Shown: piece after piece, positions 49,910 to 58,867 of the stretch | Position numbering within the stretch: position 1 is the first letter of the stretch | How the letters are laid out: each line of letters begins with the position of its first letter | Assembly (NCBI RefSeq): GCF_000179595.2 | Contig: NZ_JH556653.1 | Coordinates: forward strand, 966,959-1,030,958 | DNA length: 64,000 bases | DNA from: Acetivibrio cellulolyticus CD2 | Lineage (GTDB): Bacteria > Bacillota > Clostridia > Acetivibrionales > Acetivibrionaceae | Direction: 5' to 3' | Position numbers and translations under genes: made by a program | Notes under the pieces: generated by a model | Seen by the model: only the letters and a program-made list of their open reading frames with translations | The model's database searches: none | Told to the model about the DNA's origin: nothing

Positions 49910-52900
49910 TTATGATATCGCCCTAACAATTTCAGCAAATCTACAATTGTCTACGTTACTTATATATACCTGAGCAAGGCTCAGATCTTTTTGTGCTGCT
50001 TCAAAATTCCCCAACTGACTGTTTAGTCCACATCTGCCAAAATAACCTTTTGCAGCCTCATAGTCAGATTCCAATTGGTGAGACAATGTAATAGACTCGT
50101 CTAAAAGTTCTATAGCCTTGTTAAATTCACAGCTCTTTGCCAATATTTTAGATTTTAGCCTCAGCGCTTTAAGCTTCCTTATATCACTCTTTATCTCATC
50201 TGAAATCGAAATTGCTTTATCGCAGTTTTCCGCAGCACTCTCTATATTTTCTGTACTAAGCTTATACAAAGACATATATCTGTAGTAATCACTTATATAA
50301 GCAATTTCATCTGCTTCAACAAATATATCATATGCAGCTTTCAAAGTGTCCTGTACTTTCTCGTATTTCTCAACATTAATAAAAAGCCTTGCAATGCTTA
50401 TATAGTTAATCCCTTCCCCGATAGGCACATTTATCTCCTTAACTATCCCAAGGGACTTGTCATAGTAATCCAGAGCTTTATCCATAAAGCCTCTTTCATA
50501 CATAATGTCACCCAGGTTTGTAAGTATGATGCTCTCATTTAACCTGGCTGCTATTTCCTTGGAAATCTCCAGTGACTCGTTAAAAAGGATCTCTGCCTGG
50601 TCAAATAAACCTTTGTCCATATACAGTATCCCAAGATTTATGCATCCTGCAATATTTCCTTGCTGGTCCGATATCTTCTTTGAAATATAAATTGATTTGT
50701 CAAAATACTCCTGGGCTTTTGATATCATACCTGTAGCATGGTAGATAGCCCCAAGATTCCCCGAAACCTTTGACATAATAGCAAGGTTATTTATATTTTC
50801 AGCATATTTATATGATTTATCCAAACAAAGCAAGGAATTTTCGATGTCTCCCTTGGTATAATATATGATACCAGCCTGGTTCATCATCTCTGAAAAGTTT
50901 TCATAGTCCCTGGTTTTAGTTAAAAGCTTCTCTGACTTTTGAGCAATATCTAAAGCCTCAGGATTGCCCATTATCCTGTAAATATTGCATTTCATCTGTA
51001 AAAGCTTGCCGTACAGTATATTTTCCGGCTTTAATTTAGACTGTATATCTTCAAGTATTTTCAACGCATTTTCATAAACATCCTGTTCCTTGTAAATATC
51101 GGCAATCATAAGCTTAATAGAGTAAATATCATCATAACGTTTAGCTTTTTCAAGCGCTTTGTGAAGATTTCCAAGCGCCCTGTCATAATCAGCCATAATA
51201 AAATTGATATAACCTATTTCCTGATATGCCTGTACCACTCTTGCCTCATCAACGGAGTCTTTTTCCTCCCCCGTCAGCGTAAGAAAACGTTCATAGTATT
51301 CTAGTGAACTTTCCATATCAAATATATTCCTGTATTTTAAAGCAGTCTTAAAAGCATAGTGCGCTGCCTTCTTTACCTGATTGGCTTTGCTGTAATGGGT
51401 AAAAAGTATTTCATAATAGTCCTCAATTTCCTTGGCATACCTTGCTTCAATTATGTCTCCCGTTTTTTTGTGGTATTCCCTTTTATCCTTATTTAATATA
51501 TTGTTATATATGGCATCTCTTTCTGTATCCTGATTAAACATGAATTCCTTTTCAACAACACCAAAAGCAGTATATGCGGTCTTTAGCGAGATAATGTTCA
51601 TATGTATGGGAAGCCTTAAAGAGGCAAAGGCTTCATCAACATTCATTCCCACTAATGCACATACAATAGAAAAACGGAATTCTTTACCTATTACAGATGC
51701 TGCTTGCAGTAAATTTCTTGCTTTATCATCAAGCTCAGATATATTTGCAAGTATCAAACTTTGTATATTACCTGGAATCGAAGTAGCCTCAGAAGGATCT
51801 ATAACAGCAACACCTTCGACTATTGCAAAACTATGTATTCTTCTTATCTTTTGGATAAACTCGCCTATGTATAGCGGATTCCCATTGGTAAACTTCATTA
51901 CAATATGCAAAAACACCTCATCCAAATCCCTACAATTTAAAAGAGTACAGGTCATTTCTTTAATGAGTTTTTTGTCCAATTTCCTTATTTTAAGAACTCT
52001 ATATTTCTTATTCTCAAGTTTCTTTAATTCCTCCAACTCATACCTTGAAGAAAAAATAAAAGTGATATTGGCATTTGACAGCATCTCAACGAGTTCCCTA
52101 ATTATGGTAAGTGAATTAGAGTCACACCAATGAATATCATCAACAACAATAACCAACTTATACCTTTTTGACAAATGAACAAAGAAAATACATAGCTGTT
52201 TGACAATTTCTCTTCTAACATTATCAAAATTCATTGAATTAAGAATATTCTGAAAATCATTATCTCTAGGAAGTCCCAACACCAGACCGATAAAATCCGT
52301 ATTTCTTTTTATCTCTTCCTCAGTCTTGTCCTTTAGAATATAATCCAGAAATGACGATACCCTATGCTGTTTCACACTTATACTATCTCCCGGATTAATG
52401 TTCATAATATTCATAATGATACTTGAAATTGTATAATATGCTCTATTTTGGTGCAGTGAGCTGCAGTCTGCCCAGACTTTTTTTACATCAGTTCCCAATT
52501 TCGTTGAGAACAGCTTTATAATGCTTGTCTTTCCCAACCCAGCATCTCCAACAATATTAATACATTTTGTACCAGAATTCTGAACGCTGTTATAGGTTGT
52601 AACCAGTTCATTAAGCTCCTTTATACGCCCTACAAAGACAGTCCTATTTTCATAATAATATTCATCTTTAACTTTCAACGGATTATAGCACTTTACTGGA
52701 TGTTCCTTATTCTTTACCTTTATTTCCATTGGTTCAGAATAACCAATCATATCTTTTGTCTCTATAAAAACAGACTCTGAAACCAGTATATTCCCCCTTT
52801 GTGCATTAGACTGCAGTCTCTGGGCTGTATTAACTATATCCCCCATAACTGTATAGTCTTTGTCAAACGTATTTCCTATACTTCCCGTCACAACAAGTCC

Positions 52901-53425
52901 ATAATTTATTCCAATAGAAAGGTTCAAAGAAATTCCCTGTGATGAGAGCCTTTCTTCTGAAAACTCACTTATAAGCTTCATCATCCTCATGCAGCACAAA
53001 ACCGCCCGTTTAGCATCATCTGCATGTATATACTTTGCACCGAAAAGAATCATAACACAGTCACCAATGTATTTATCAATCGTACCTTCCATCTCATACA
53101 CAGGTTTTGTGATAAAGCTGAAACACTCATTTATAAGCTCCCTGACCTCTTCAGGGTCCAGCTTTTCAGAAAGTGCCGTAAATCCTGAAACATCAGCAAA
53201 TATGACAGCTACATTTCTCCTGTTTTCAGACAACGTATCAAAGTTTTGAACGGAGCTCCTGCTTTCAATACTTTCAAGCTTAGTTCCGCAGTTGAAGCAA
53301 AATTTGCCCATAGCAGGGTTTGGAAATAAACAAGCTGGACAATAGGATGCAAATTTAACCCCACACAATTGGCATTCTTTCTCATCTTGACTTCGAAGAT
53401 TAATTCCGCAATTAAAACAAATCAT
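49910..53425 (-). CDS. Zinc-ribbon class III nucleotide cyclase fused to a STAND ATPase and TPR array
   Basis: 1171 residues. Two zinc ribbons start the protein (CFNCG, CQLCG, CPAC and CFNCG within residues 3-47). A class III adenylyl/guanylyl cyclase domain follows (about 72-250), with the metal-binding Asp in VIFADVSGF and KYIGDCVMILFG and the DYTVMGDIVNTAQRL stretch. The Lys and Asp at the purine-selecting positions favour ATP. Next is a STAND-type ATPase (about 265-600) with Walker A GDAGLGKTS and VIVVDDIHWCD, and then about 550 residues of TPR repeats (NLGAIYHATGMISKAQEYFD and similar). The likely product is cAMP, made when a partner binds the TPR or ATPase part; this is inference. It is divergent from a GAF histidine kinase. 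Confidence 0.9.
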   Translation of the reverse strand: MICFNCGINLRSQDEKECQLCGVKFASYCPACLFPNPAMGKFCFNCGTKLESIESRSSVQNFDTLSENRRNVAVIFADVSGFTALSEKLDPEEVRELINECFSFITKPVYEMEGTIDKYIGDCVMILFGAKYIHADDAKRAVLCCMRMMKLISEFSEERLSSQGISLNLSIGINYGLVVTGSIGNTFDKDYTVMGDIVNTAQRLQSNAQRGNILVSESVFIETKDMIGYSEPMEIKVKNKEHPVKCYNPLKVKDEYYYENRTVFVGRIKELNELVTTYNSVQNSGTKCINIVGDAGLGKTSIIKLFSTKLGTDVKKVWADCSSLHQNRAYYTISSIIMNIMNINPGDSISVKQHRVSSFLDYILKDKTEEEIKRNTDFIGLVLGLPRDNDFQNILNSMNFDNVRREIVKQLCIFFVHLSKRYKLVIVVDDIHWCDSNSLTIIRELVEMLSNANITFIFSSRYELEELKKLENKKYRVLKIRKLDKKLIKEMTCTLLNCRDLDEVFLHIVMKFTNGNPLYIGEFIQKIRRIHSFAIVEGVAVIDPSEATSIPGNIQSLILANISELDDKARNLLQAASVIGKEFRFSIVCALVGMNVDEAFASLRLPIHMNIISLKTAYTAFGVVEKEFMFNQDTERDAIYNNILNKDKREYHKKTGDIIEARYAKEIEDYYEILFTHYSKANQVKKAAHYAFKTALKYRNIFDMESSLEYYERFLTLTGEEKDSVDEARVVQAYQEIGYINFIMADYDRALGNLHKALEKAKRYDDIYSIKLMIADIYKEQDVYENALKILEDIQSKLKPENILYGKLLQMKCNIYRIMGNPEALDIAQKSEKLLTKTRDYENFSEMMNQAGIIYYTKGDIENSLLCLDKSYKYAENINNLAIMSKVSGNLGAIYHATGMISKAQEYFDKSIYISKKISDQQGNIAGCINLGILYMDKGLFDQAEILFNESLEISKEIAARLNESIILTNLGDIMYERGFMDKALDYYDKSLGIVKEINVPIGEGINYISIARLFINVEKYEKVQDTLKAAYDIFVEADEIAYISDYYRYMSLYKLSTENIESAAENCDKAISISDEIKSDIRKLKALRLKSKILAKSCEFNKAIELLDESITLSHQLESDYEAAKGYFGRCGLNSQLGNFEAAQKDLSLAQVYISNVDNCRFAEIVRAIS

Positions 53426-53483
53426 ATAACCCCCACCTATTAGGTACTAATGTTATCTACAAGCATTATCATCAAATATTTAT

Positions 53484-53512
53484 TTGAATTGGCCGATATT
53501 TTATTGTATAAT
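53484..53512 (+). promoter_or_regulatory. Promoter of the GAF histidine kinase gene
   Basis: TTGAAT (53484-53489) and TATAAT (53507-53512) with a 17-base spacer, leaving a leader of about 83 bases. The minus-strand cyclase promoter must lie in the same 176-base gap. Confidence 0.6.
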
Positions 53513-53601
53513 ATATATATCTTTCATATTTTTATCAACTTATTTCAATTGCAATTTTTTTATTTTATAATGCCCAAGTCAAAAAAATAAGGAGTCATAA
53601 A

Positions 53602-55308
53602 ATGCTAAGCGAAAATGTATTTTTCCTGAGCAGTTCAAGTAGTGTTTATGATAATTTTATTGGCTTTCTAAAAAATACCTTTTACAAATTTACAATTATT
53701 AACGATAGTACTACGTTAATTAACAGCCTTGAAAACTATCTTTCAAAATATTCCCCTGTTGACACAGGACCTTTAATAATGTTTGTTGAGTATCCCTTTT
53801 TAGCTGAAATGAGCCCTTACCTCAATAATAACCTTGACAACTTAAGTTATGTACTAATTGGGTTTGATAGTGAAGATCAAAGTTCTATAGGTAATTTCGG
53901 CAATATTTTTGATTTTGTTAACACCGGAAAACTCAATGAAAAATTCCTTACAAATAAACTCTCAAATGAAATACATAACAGAAAGAGCATTACACAGCTA
54001 AAGTACGAAGTTAGGGAGTTTTATGAAATTGGTAAATCCCTCTCTTCAGAAAAAGATACCGTTAAACTATTAGAAATGATAATTGCCAGCAGTATTAAAT
54101 TAACTTCTTCGGACGCGGGTACTATATACCTTGTTATCGATAAAAATTCTTATAACTGGACATCAATTAAGGATCAAAATTATAAAGATAAACTCCTCAA
54201 ATTCGTAATATCAAGGAACACGAGCATAGATATTGACCTTGAAACCTTTACATCTCCTATAACCAAGGACAGTATTTTTGGTTATTCAGTTATAACAGGT
54301 AAACCGTTAAGAATTGATGATGCCTATAAATTGGATTCAACGGTTGAATATCACCATAACAATTCGTTTGATTTACGTACAGGTTATGTTACCAGATCTA
54401 TACTTACAATACCTATGAAAGACCATGAAAATAATATACTTGGTGTTATTCAGCTAATTAATAAAAAGAAAAACGAAAACGAAAAAATAGATTACAAAAA
54501 TGAAGCATCCTTGAGTAACATCATTACATATGACTTTTCTGATGAGCATATTATGAGTTCCCTTGCAGGACAGGCTGCTGTTGTACTTGAAAACAACCTT
54601 TTATACAGCAATATGAAACTTCTTCTCGATAACTTAAAAAAGCAGAACGCTGAGCTGGATATATTGAGCAAGAGAATCCTTAAGGCACATGAAGAGGAAA
54701 GAAAACGTATAGCAAGAGAGATACATGACGGACCCGCTCAGGCTGTAGTAAATCTTTCTCTTAAGCTTGAGCTTGCTAAAAAGTATTTACAAAATGATAT
54801 GCCGGAAGAAGGCTTTAAAGAGTTGAATTTCCTAAACGCAAGTATTAAATCTACCTCGAAAGAGATACGAACTATTCTTTATGACTTAAAGCCATCATAT
54901 CTTGATGATGGTCTAGTAAAGGCTCTCGAAAACAGGCTTGCAATGTTTAAAGAAAGTACTGGTCTGAATGTAAACTTCATTGTTTCAGGAGATGATTCCA
55001 CAATTGAATACTACATTGTCTATTCACTATACAGAATGGTACAGGAAACCCTTACAAACATTCAAAAGCATGCAAAAGCAACAAACGTTATAGTTGATTT
55101 CAGAGTCTACGGTAACGGTATTTCTATTCATATAACTGATGACGGGGTAGGTTTTGATATGGAAACCCAATCTAAAAAGCACCAAACTCTCAATGGCGGA
55201 TTTGGCCTTGCAGGACTTAAGGAACGCGTTGAGTTGCTTAAAGGAAGATTTGATATAAATTCCGCTCCAGCACAGGGAACAAGTATTATGATTTATATTC
55301 CTATGTAG
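53602..55308 (+). CDS. Cytosolic GAF-domain sensor histidine kinase (NarX/DegS class)
   Basis: 568 residues with no membrane segment. The N-terminal 130 residues look like an unphosphorylatable receiver-like or unknown fold. A GAF domain spans about 145-335 (LSSEKDTVKLLEMIIASSIK ... GVIQLINKK). Then comes the HisKA_3 dimerisation helix with His375 in RIAREIHDGPAQAV, and an ATPase domain with the N box QETLTNIQKHAKA, DDGVGFDME and GGFGLAGLKERVELL. Kinases of this class phosphorylate NarL-type regulators, but none is adjacent here; the regulator at 947-1597 is of the right type but far away. AAGGAG precedes the ATG. It is divergent from the cyclase gene, which suggests related signalling roles. 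Confidence 0.9.
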   Translation: MLSENVFFLSSSSSVYDNFIGFLKNTFYKFTIINDSTTLINSLENYLSKYSPVDTGPLIMFVEYPFLAEMSPYLNNNLDNLSYVLIGFDSEDQSSIGNFGNIFDFVNTGKLNEKFLTNKLSNEIHNRKSITQLKYEVREFYEIGKSLSSEKDTVKLLEMIIASSIKLTSSDAGTIYLVIDKNSYNWTSIKDQNYKDKLLKFVISRNTSIDIDLETFTSPITKDSIFGYSVITGKPLRIDDAYKLDSTVEYHHNNSFDLRTGYVTRSILTIPMKDHENNILGVIQLINKKKNENEKIDYKNEASLSNIITYDFSDEHIMSSLAGQAAVVLENNLLYSNMKLLLDNLKKQNAELDILSKRILKAHEEERKRIAREIHDGPAQAVVNLSLKLELAKKYLQNDMPEEGFKELNFLNASIKSTSKEIRTILYDLKPSYLDDGLVKALENRLAMFKESTGLNVNFIVSGDDSTIEYYIVYSLYRMVQETLTNIQKHAKATNVIVDFRVYGNGISIHITDDGVGFDMETQSKKHQTLNGGFGLAGLKERVELLKGRFDINSAPAQGTSIMIYIPM

Positions 55309-55311
55309 CAA

Positions 55312-55367
55312 TAAGGCCTTGAGTAAAAATATATTCGAAGCTGTATTTTTAGCATTTCTAGGCCTTA
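55312..55367. terminator. Hairpin between converging kinase and ABC ATPase genes
   Basis: TAAGGCCT (55312-55319) pairs with AGGCCTTA (55360-55367), and inside TAAAAATA pairs with TATTTTTA. The structure overlaps the ABC ATPase stop codon. Confidence 0.45.
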
Positions 55368-56924
55368 AGTACTTGCACATCCATATGTGGCTTGTATAAG
55401 CAACTTTGTGTATGGTTGAGCAGAACTACTAAGTACTTCATTACACTTTCCTGATTCTATAATTTTGCCATTATGCATAACAGCTATTCTGTCGCAAATG
55501 TTGCTTAATAACCTTATATCATGGCTGATAAACAAATACCCCATACCCTTTTCTCTTTTCAGCCTTTTAAACAGATCTAGAATTTGAGCCTGCGAAACTG
55601 TATCCAGACTTGAAGTCGGCTCATCGCATACTATTAACTCAGGATTCATTGTTAAAGCTCTTGCAATGCTAACTCTCTGGCACTGCCCACCACTGAGTTG
55701 ATGAGGATACCTTGTTCCCAAAGCGAAATCCAGTCCTACCATTTCCAGATATGTTCCTACCATCTCTATAGCTTCCTTTTTGGTAAAATGCTTTTTTCTC
55801 CGGGCACCTTCCAAAATTATATCATTGACCATCATATGAGGATCCAGTGACAAAAACGGATCTTGAAATATCATCTGAACAAGTTCCGGATATCTATTAT
55901 TCTTATATATATTGTTATCCTTATAAAGAATACTTCCTAAAGATGGTTTAATAATTCTTGCAATCATTCTGGCAAGTGTGGATTTTCCGCATCCGCTTTC
56001 CCCCACCAACCCGACTGTTTCTCCTTTATGCAAACTTAAGGATATATCCTGCAATACATCGCCCTCACACTTTGTGAAACGTTTACTGACCGATGCAACC
56101 CTTAATAATACTTCTTTATCATTAAACTCCCTGTCTGTCTCAAGCGCACACACATTTTTTAGTGCTGAGGCTGCCAACCTTAATGTAGCTTCACTCTTTG
56201 GATTTTCAAACACTTCTCTAGTTTTTCCTTCCTCAACAACCCTTCCCTTGCTTAAGACAATAACTCTACCTGCAATCCTGTCCGCCAGCAGCAGATCATG
56301 GGTAATAAATATCACTGAAATGCCAAAATCGCAAGACAAGCTCTTAAGCAGTTCTGCAATAGATTGCTGCGTTATTGAATCCAAAGAACTGGTTGGCTCA
56401 TCTGCTATAATTATTTTGGGCAAACACGAAGCTGTCATGGCAATCATACCTCTTTGAGCCATTCCGCCGCTCAACTCATGCGGATACTTGTTCAAATATC
56501 CCTTAAGGTCATTTATTTTCAGTTTGTCCAACAGCAGCTTTAGCTTGTCTTCTGCCTCTTTATAATTAACACTGCAATGTTTTACAAGCGGTTCAGCCAA
56601 CTGCCTGCCAACCTTCATAGTTGGATTTAAATATGATAAGGGCTCTTGAAATATCATACCGACGTTTTTCCCTCTTACCTGTACCATCTGCCTTTCAGGC
56701 AGCGATTCTATGCTTTTTCCCTCTAAAAGTATTCTTCCCTCTCTCCTGAAATGTCCACTGATGACAATATTCAAAATAGATTTTGCAAGCATGCTTTTTC
56801 CGCTGCCAGACTCTCCTACAACTGCAACAATTTCGCCACTTGCAACGCTTAAATTTATTTTATCCAGAATTATATTCTCTTTTGAGTACAAAGAAAAATT
56901 GCATATTTCAAGAAGGTTTTCCAT
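55365..56924 (-). CDS. Oligopeptide ABC transporter, fused double ATPase (DppD-DppF type)
   Basis: 519 residues containing two complete ATPase domains in one chain. Domain 1 has GESGSGKSM, LSGGMAQRGMIAMT and IIIADEPTSSLD. Domain 2 has GESGCGKST, LSGGQCQRVSIARAL and LIVCDEPTSSLD. In most bacteria these are separate DppD and DppF proteins; fused forms occur in several lineages. Together with the two permeases and the binding protein upstream it completes a peptide (or nickel) importer. GGTGGAG precedes the ATG, 16 bases after the permease stop. Substrate cannot be fixed from sequence. Confidence 0.92.
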   Translation of the reverse strand: MENLLEICNFSLYSKENIILDKINLSVASGEIVAVVGESGSGKSMLAKSILNIVISGHFRREGRILLEGKSIESLPERQMVQVRGKNVGMIFQEPLSYLNPTMKVGRQLAEPLVKHCSVNYKEAEDKLKLLLDKLKINDLKGYLNKYPHELSGGMAQRGMIAMTASCLPKIIIADEPTSSLDSITQQSIAELLKSLSCDFGISVIFITHDLLLADRIAGRVIVLSKGRVVEEGKTREVFENPKSEATLRLAASALKNVCALETDREFNDKEVLLRVASVSKRFTKCEGDVLQDISLSLHKGETVGLVGESGCGKSTLARMIARIIKPSLGSILYKDNNIYKNNRYPELVQMIFQDPFLSLDPHMMVNDIILEGARRKKHFTKKEAIEMVGTYLEMVGLDFALGTRYPHQLSGGQCQRVSIARALTMNPELIVCDEPTSSLDTVSQAQILDLFKRLKREKGMGYLFISHDIRLLSNICDRIAVMHNGKIIESGKCNEVLSSSAQPYTKLLIQATYGCAST

Positions 56925-56940
56925 ATGTCACTCCACCACC

Positions 56941-57774
56941 CTATGCTATAGAGTCCAAGGCATCTTTTATAGCATCACCCAACATATAAAAGCTTATCAT
57001 AGTAACAGCAATAAAGCTCAAAGGAACTATAATCATCCATGGATATGATGAAACATAGACAAAGCCCTCGCTTGCAAGAGTTCCCCAGCTTGCTTTAGGA
57101 ACTTCTATCCCAAGTCCCAAAAAACTCAAGAAAGCTTCGGAAAAGATTGCTGCAGGTATACTCAACATTAAGTTTACAATAATAGGTCCCATGCAGTTTG
57201 GAATAATGTGCCTCAAAATAATCTGAAACCTTCCTATTCCAAGTACTTTGGCACCCTGCACAAATTCCATCTCCCTTAGCAAAAGTGTTTGACCCCTCAT
57301 AACTCTCGCCATTGCCGTCCAATCTGTTATTGAAAGAGCAATAATTATTGTCATTTCACTTCGTCCCATAAAAACGGTCAAAAGAATTACTATTATTAAA
57401 TTGGGAATTGAATGAATCATATCAACAACCCGCATCAGAACCTCATCAACTATACCACCAGTGATCCCTGCTGTACACCCGTATAATACCCCGATAAACG
57501 TCTGAATCATTGCAGCAGCTATCCCTATGGTTAGTGAGATTTTGGCACCTTCACACACCCTAATGAAAAGATCCCTTCCAAAATTATCCGTTCCGAAAAA
57601 GTGTTTGCCCCTAAATGGAGGCAAAAAAGAATTGTTCAAATCCTGAGCATAGTAATTATATTCAGATAAGAGAGGTCCTATAATAGAAACAACAGAAACC
57701 ACACCTAGAAAAACCAATGCTGTTACAGCAATTCTATTTTTAAGTACGGTTTTTACAGCTCTGTATATTTGCAT
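56941..57774 (-). CDS. Oligopeptide ABC transporter permease, DppC/OppC type
   Basis: 277 residues with an N-terminal helix (AVTALVFLGVVSVVSIIGPLL), the characteristic OppC segment GTDNFGRDLFIRVCEGAKISL, five or so further membrane helices, and the EAA loop that contacts the ATPase (REMEFVQGAKVLGIGRFQIILRHI). The ATG at 57774 is my choice; a GTG at 57783 lies within the GGGTG stretch. It is the third gene of the operon. Confidence 0.9.
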   Translation of the reverse strand: MQIYRAVKTVLKNRIAVTALVFLGVVSVVSIIGPLLSEYNYYAQDLNNSFLPPFRGKHFFGTDNFGRDLFIRVCEGAKISLTIGIAAAMIQTFIGVLYGCTAGITGGIVDEVLMRVVDMIHSIPNLIIVILLTVFMGRSEMTIIIALSITDWTAMARVMRGQTLLLREMEFVQGAKVLGIGRFQIILRHIIPNCMGPIIVNLMLSIPAAIFSEAFLSFLGLGIEVPKASWGTLASEGFVYVSSYPWMIIVPLSFIAVTMISFYMLGDAIKDALDSIA

Positions 57775-57859
57775 GGTAATCACCCGGTGCTTTTAATATT
57801 TTTATGCCCAAAATTATTCATCTACGTATTTATTTTCTATAGTGCTATTGATTTTCTGC

Positions 57860-58822
57860 CTACAATTTAACTCTAGGGTCCATAATAGAATACAAAATAT
57901 CAGTTATTGTGTTGACTAACACTACTATTAGCGATGTGAACAGCGACAATCCTATAACCATTGTATAATCCTTTTCCTGCACACTTGAAACAAGGTAATG
58001 CCCAAGGCCAGGTATTGAAAAAATCTTTTCAATTGCAAAGGACCCAAGCAGTATTGATGCAGTTAACGGTCCAAGCACTGATATTACAGGAAATAAGGCA
58101 TTTTTTATTCCATGCTTAAGTATTATTTCCTTTCCGGATAATCCTTTAGCCCTTGCATTTGTTATATAATTCTGCCCTATAACATCCAGCAAACTGGCCC
58201 TCATCATCCTTATTATCAGCGCCATTGCTCCAAACGCTAAAGTCATGGATGGAACTACTGTATAGCTAAATCCACCCCAACCGCTTACAGGAAAAAGCCT
58301 CCAGCTACTTCCCATTGCCTTGGCTAAAAAACCGGAAAATTTATAACACAGCAGATATTGTGAAAGAGTACCCAACGCAAAACCAGGTATAGATATTCCA
58401 ATTACACTAATAAAAAGGCTTATATCATCCAAGGGTTTATTTTTGTTTAGTGCTGCCACAATCCCTAGAAGTAATCCCATAAAAATTGCTATAAAAAGTG
58501 CTCTTAAACCTAAATCTAAGGATACGGGAAATGCTCTGGCAATTATTGAATTGACACTTTTATTTGCATACTTCATAGATATTCCCATATCTCCTTTAAA
58601 GATATTCCCAATGTATATGAAGTACTGTTCAAGTATGGGCTTATCAAGTCCATACTTTTCGTTGACATTCTGCAATACCTGAGGAGGCACAGCCTTTTTT
58701 GAGACAAAAGGATCACCTGGCAGATGGTGCATAAGCATAAATGTAAACGTCACAACCATCCACACAGTAATCAGAGATAGAATTATCCTTCTGATGAGAA
58801 ATTTGAGCACTTTTGCCTTCAC
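57860..58822 (-). CDS. Oligopeptide ABC transporter permease, DppB/OppB type
   Basis: About 320 residues, with the N-terminal RRIILSLITVWMVVTFTFML helix and HHLPGDPF, six membrane segments, and the EAA loop NYITNARAKGLSGKEIILKH. The start is a GTG: 58822 gives the longest form, while a second GTG at 58810 has GAAGG at a better distance. It follows the binding-protein gene by 45 bases and precedes DppC. Confidence 0.9.
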   Translation of the reverse strand: MKAKVLKFLIRRIILSLITVWMVVTFTFMLMHHLPGDPFVSKKAVPPQVLQNVNEKYGLDKPILEQYFIYIGNIFKGDMGISMKYANKSVNSIIARAFPVSLDLGLRALFIAIFMGLLLGIVAALNKNKPLDDISLFISVIGISIPGFALGTLSQYLLCYKFSGFLAKAMGSSWRLFPVSGWGGFSYTVVPSMTLAFGAMALIIRMMRASLLDVIGQNYITNARAKGLSGKEIILKHGIKNALFPVISVLGPLTASILLGSFAIEKIFSIPGLGHYLVSSVQEKDYTMVIGLSLFTSLIVVLVNTITDILYSIMDPRVKL

Positions 58823-58867
58823 CTGCTTTAGTAGAAGTTTATACTATTCTTCTCTACAATACTTTTG

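Noticed and set aside
57244-57262. Second sigma-54-like motif TGGCAC in the oligopeptide permease gene
   Set aside because: The -12 TTGC element is absent at the required distance and the site is inside coding sequence.
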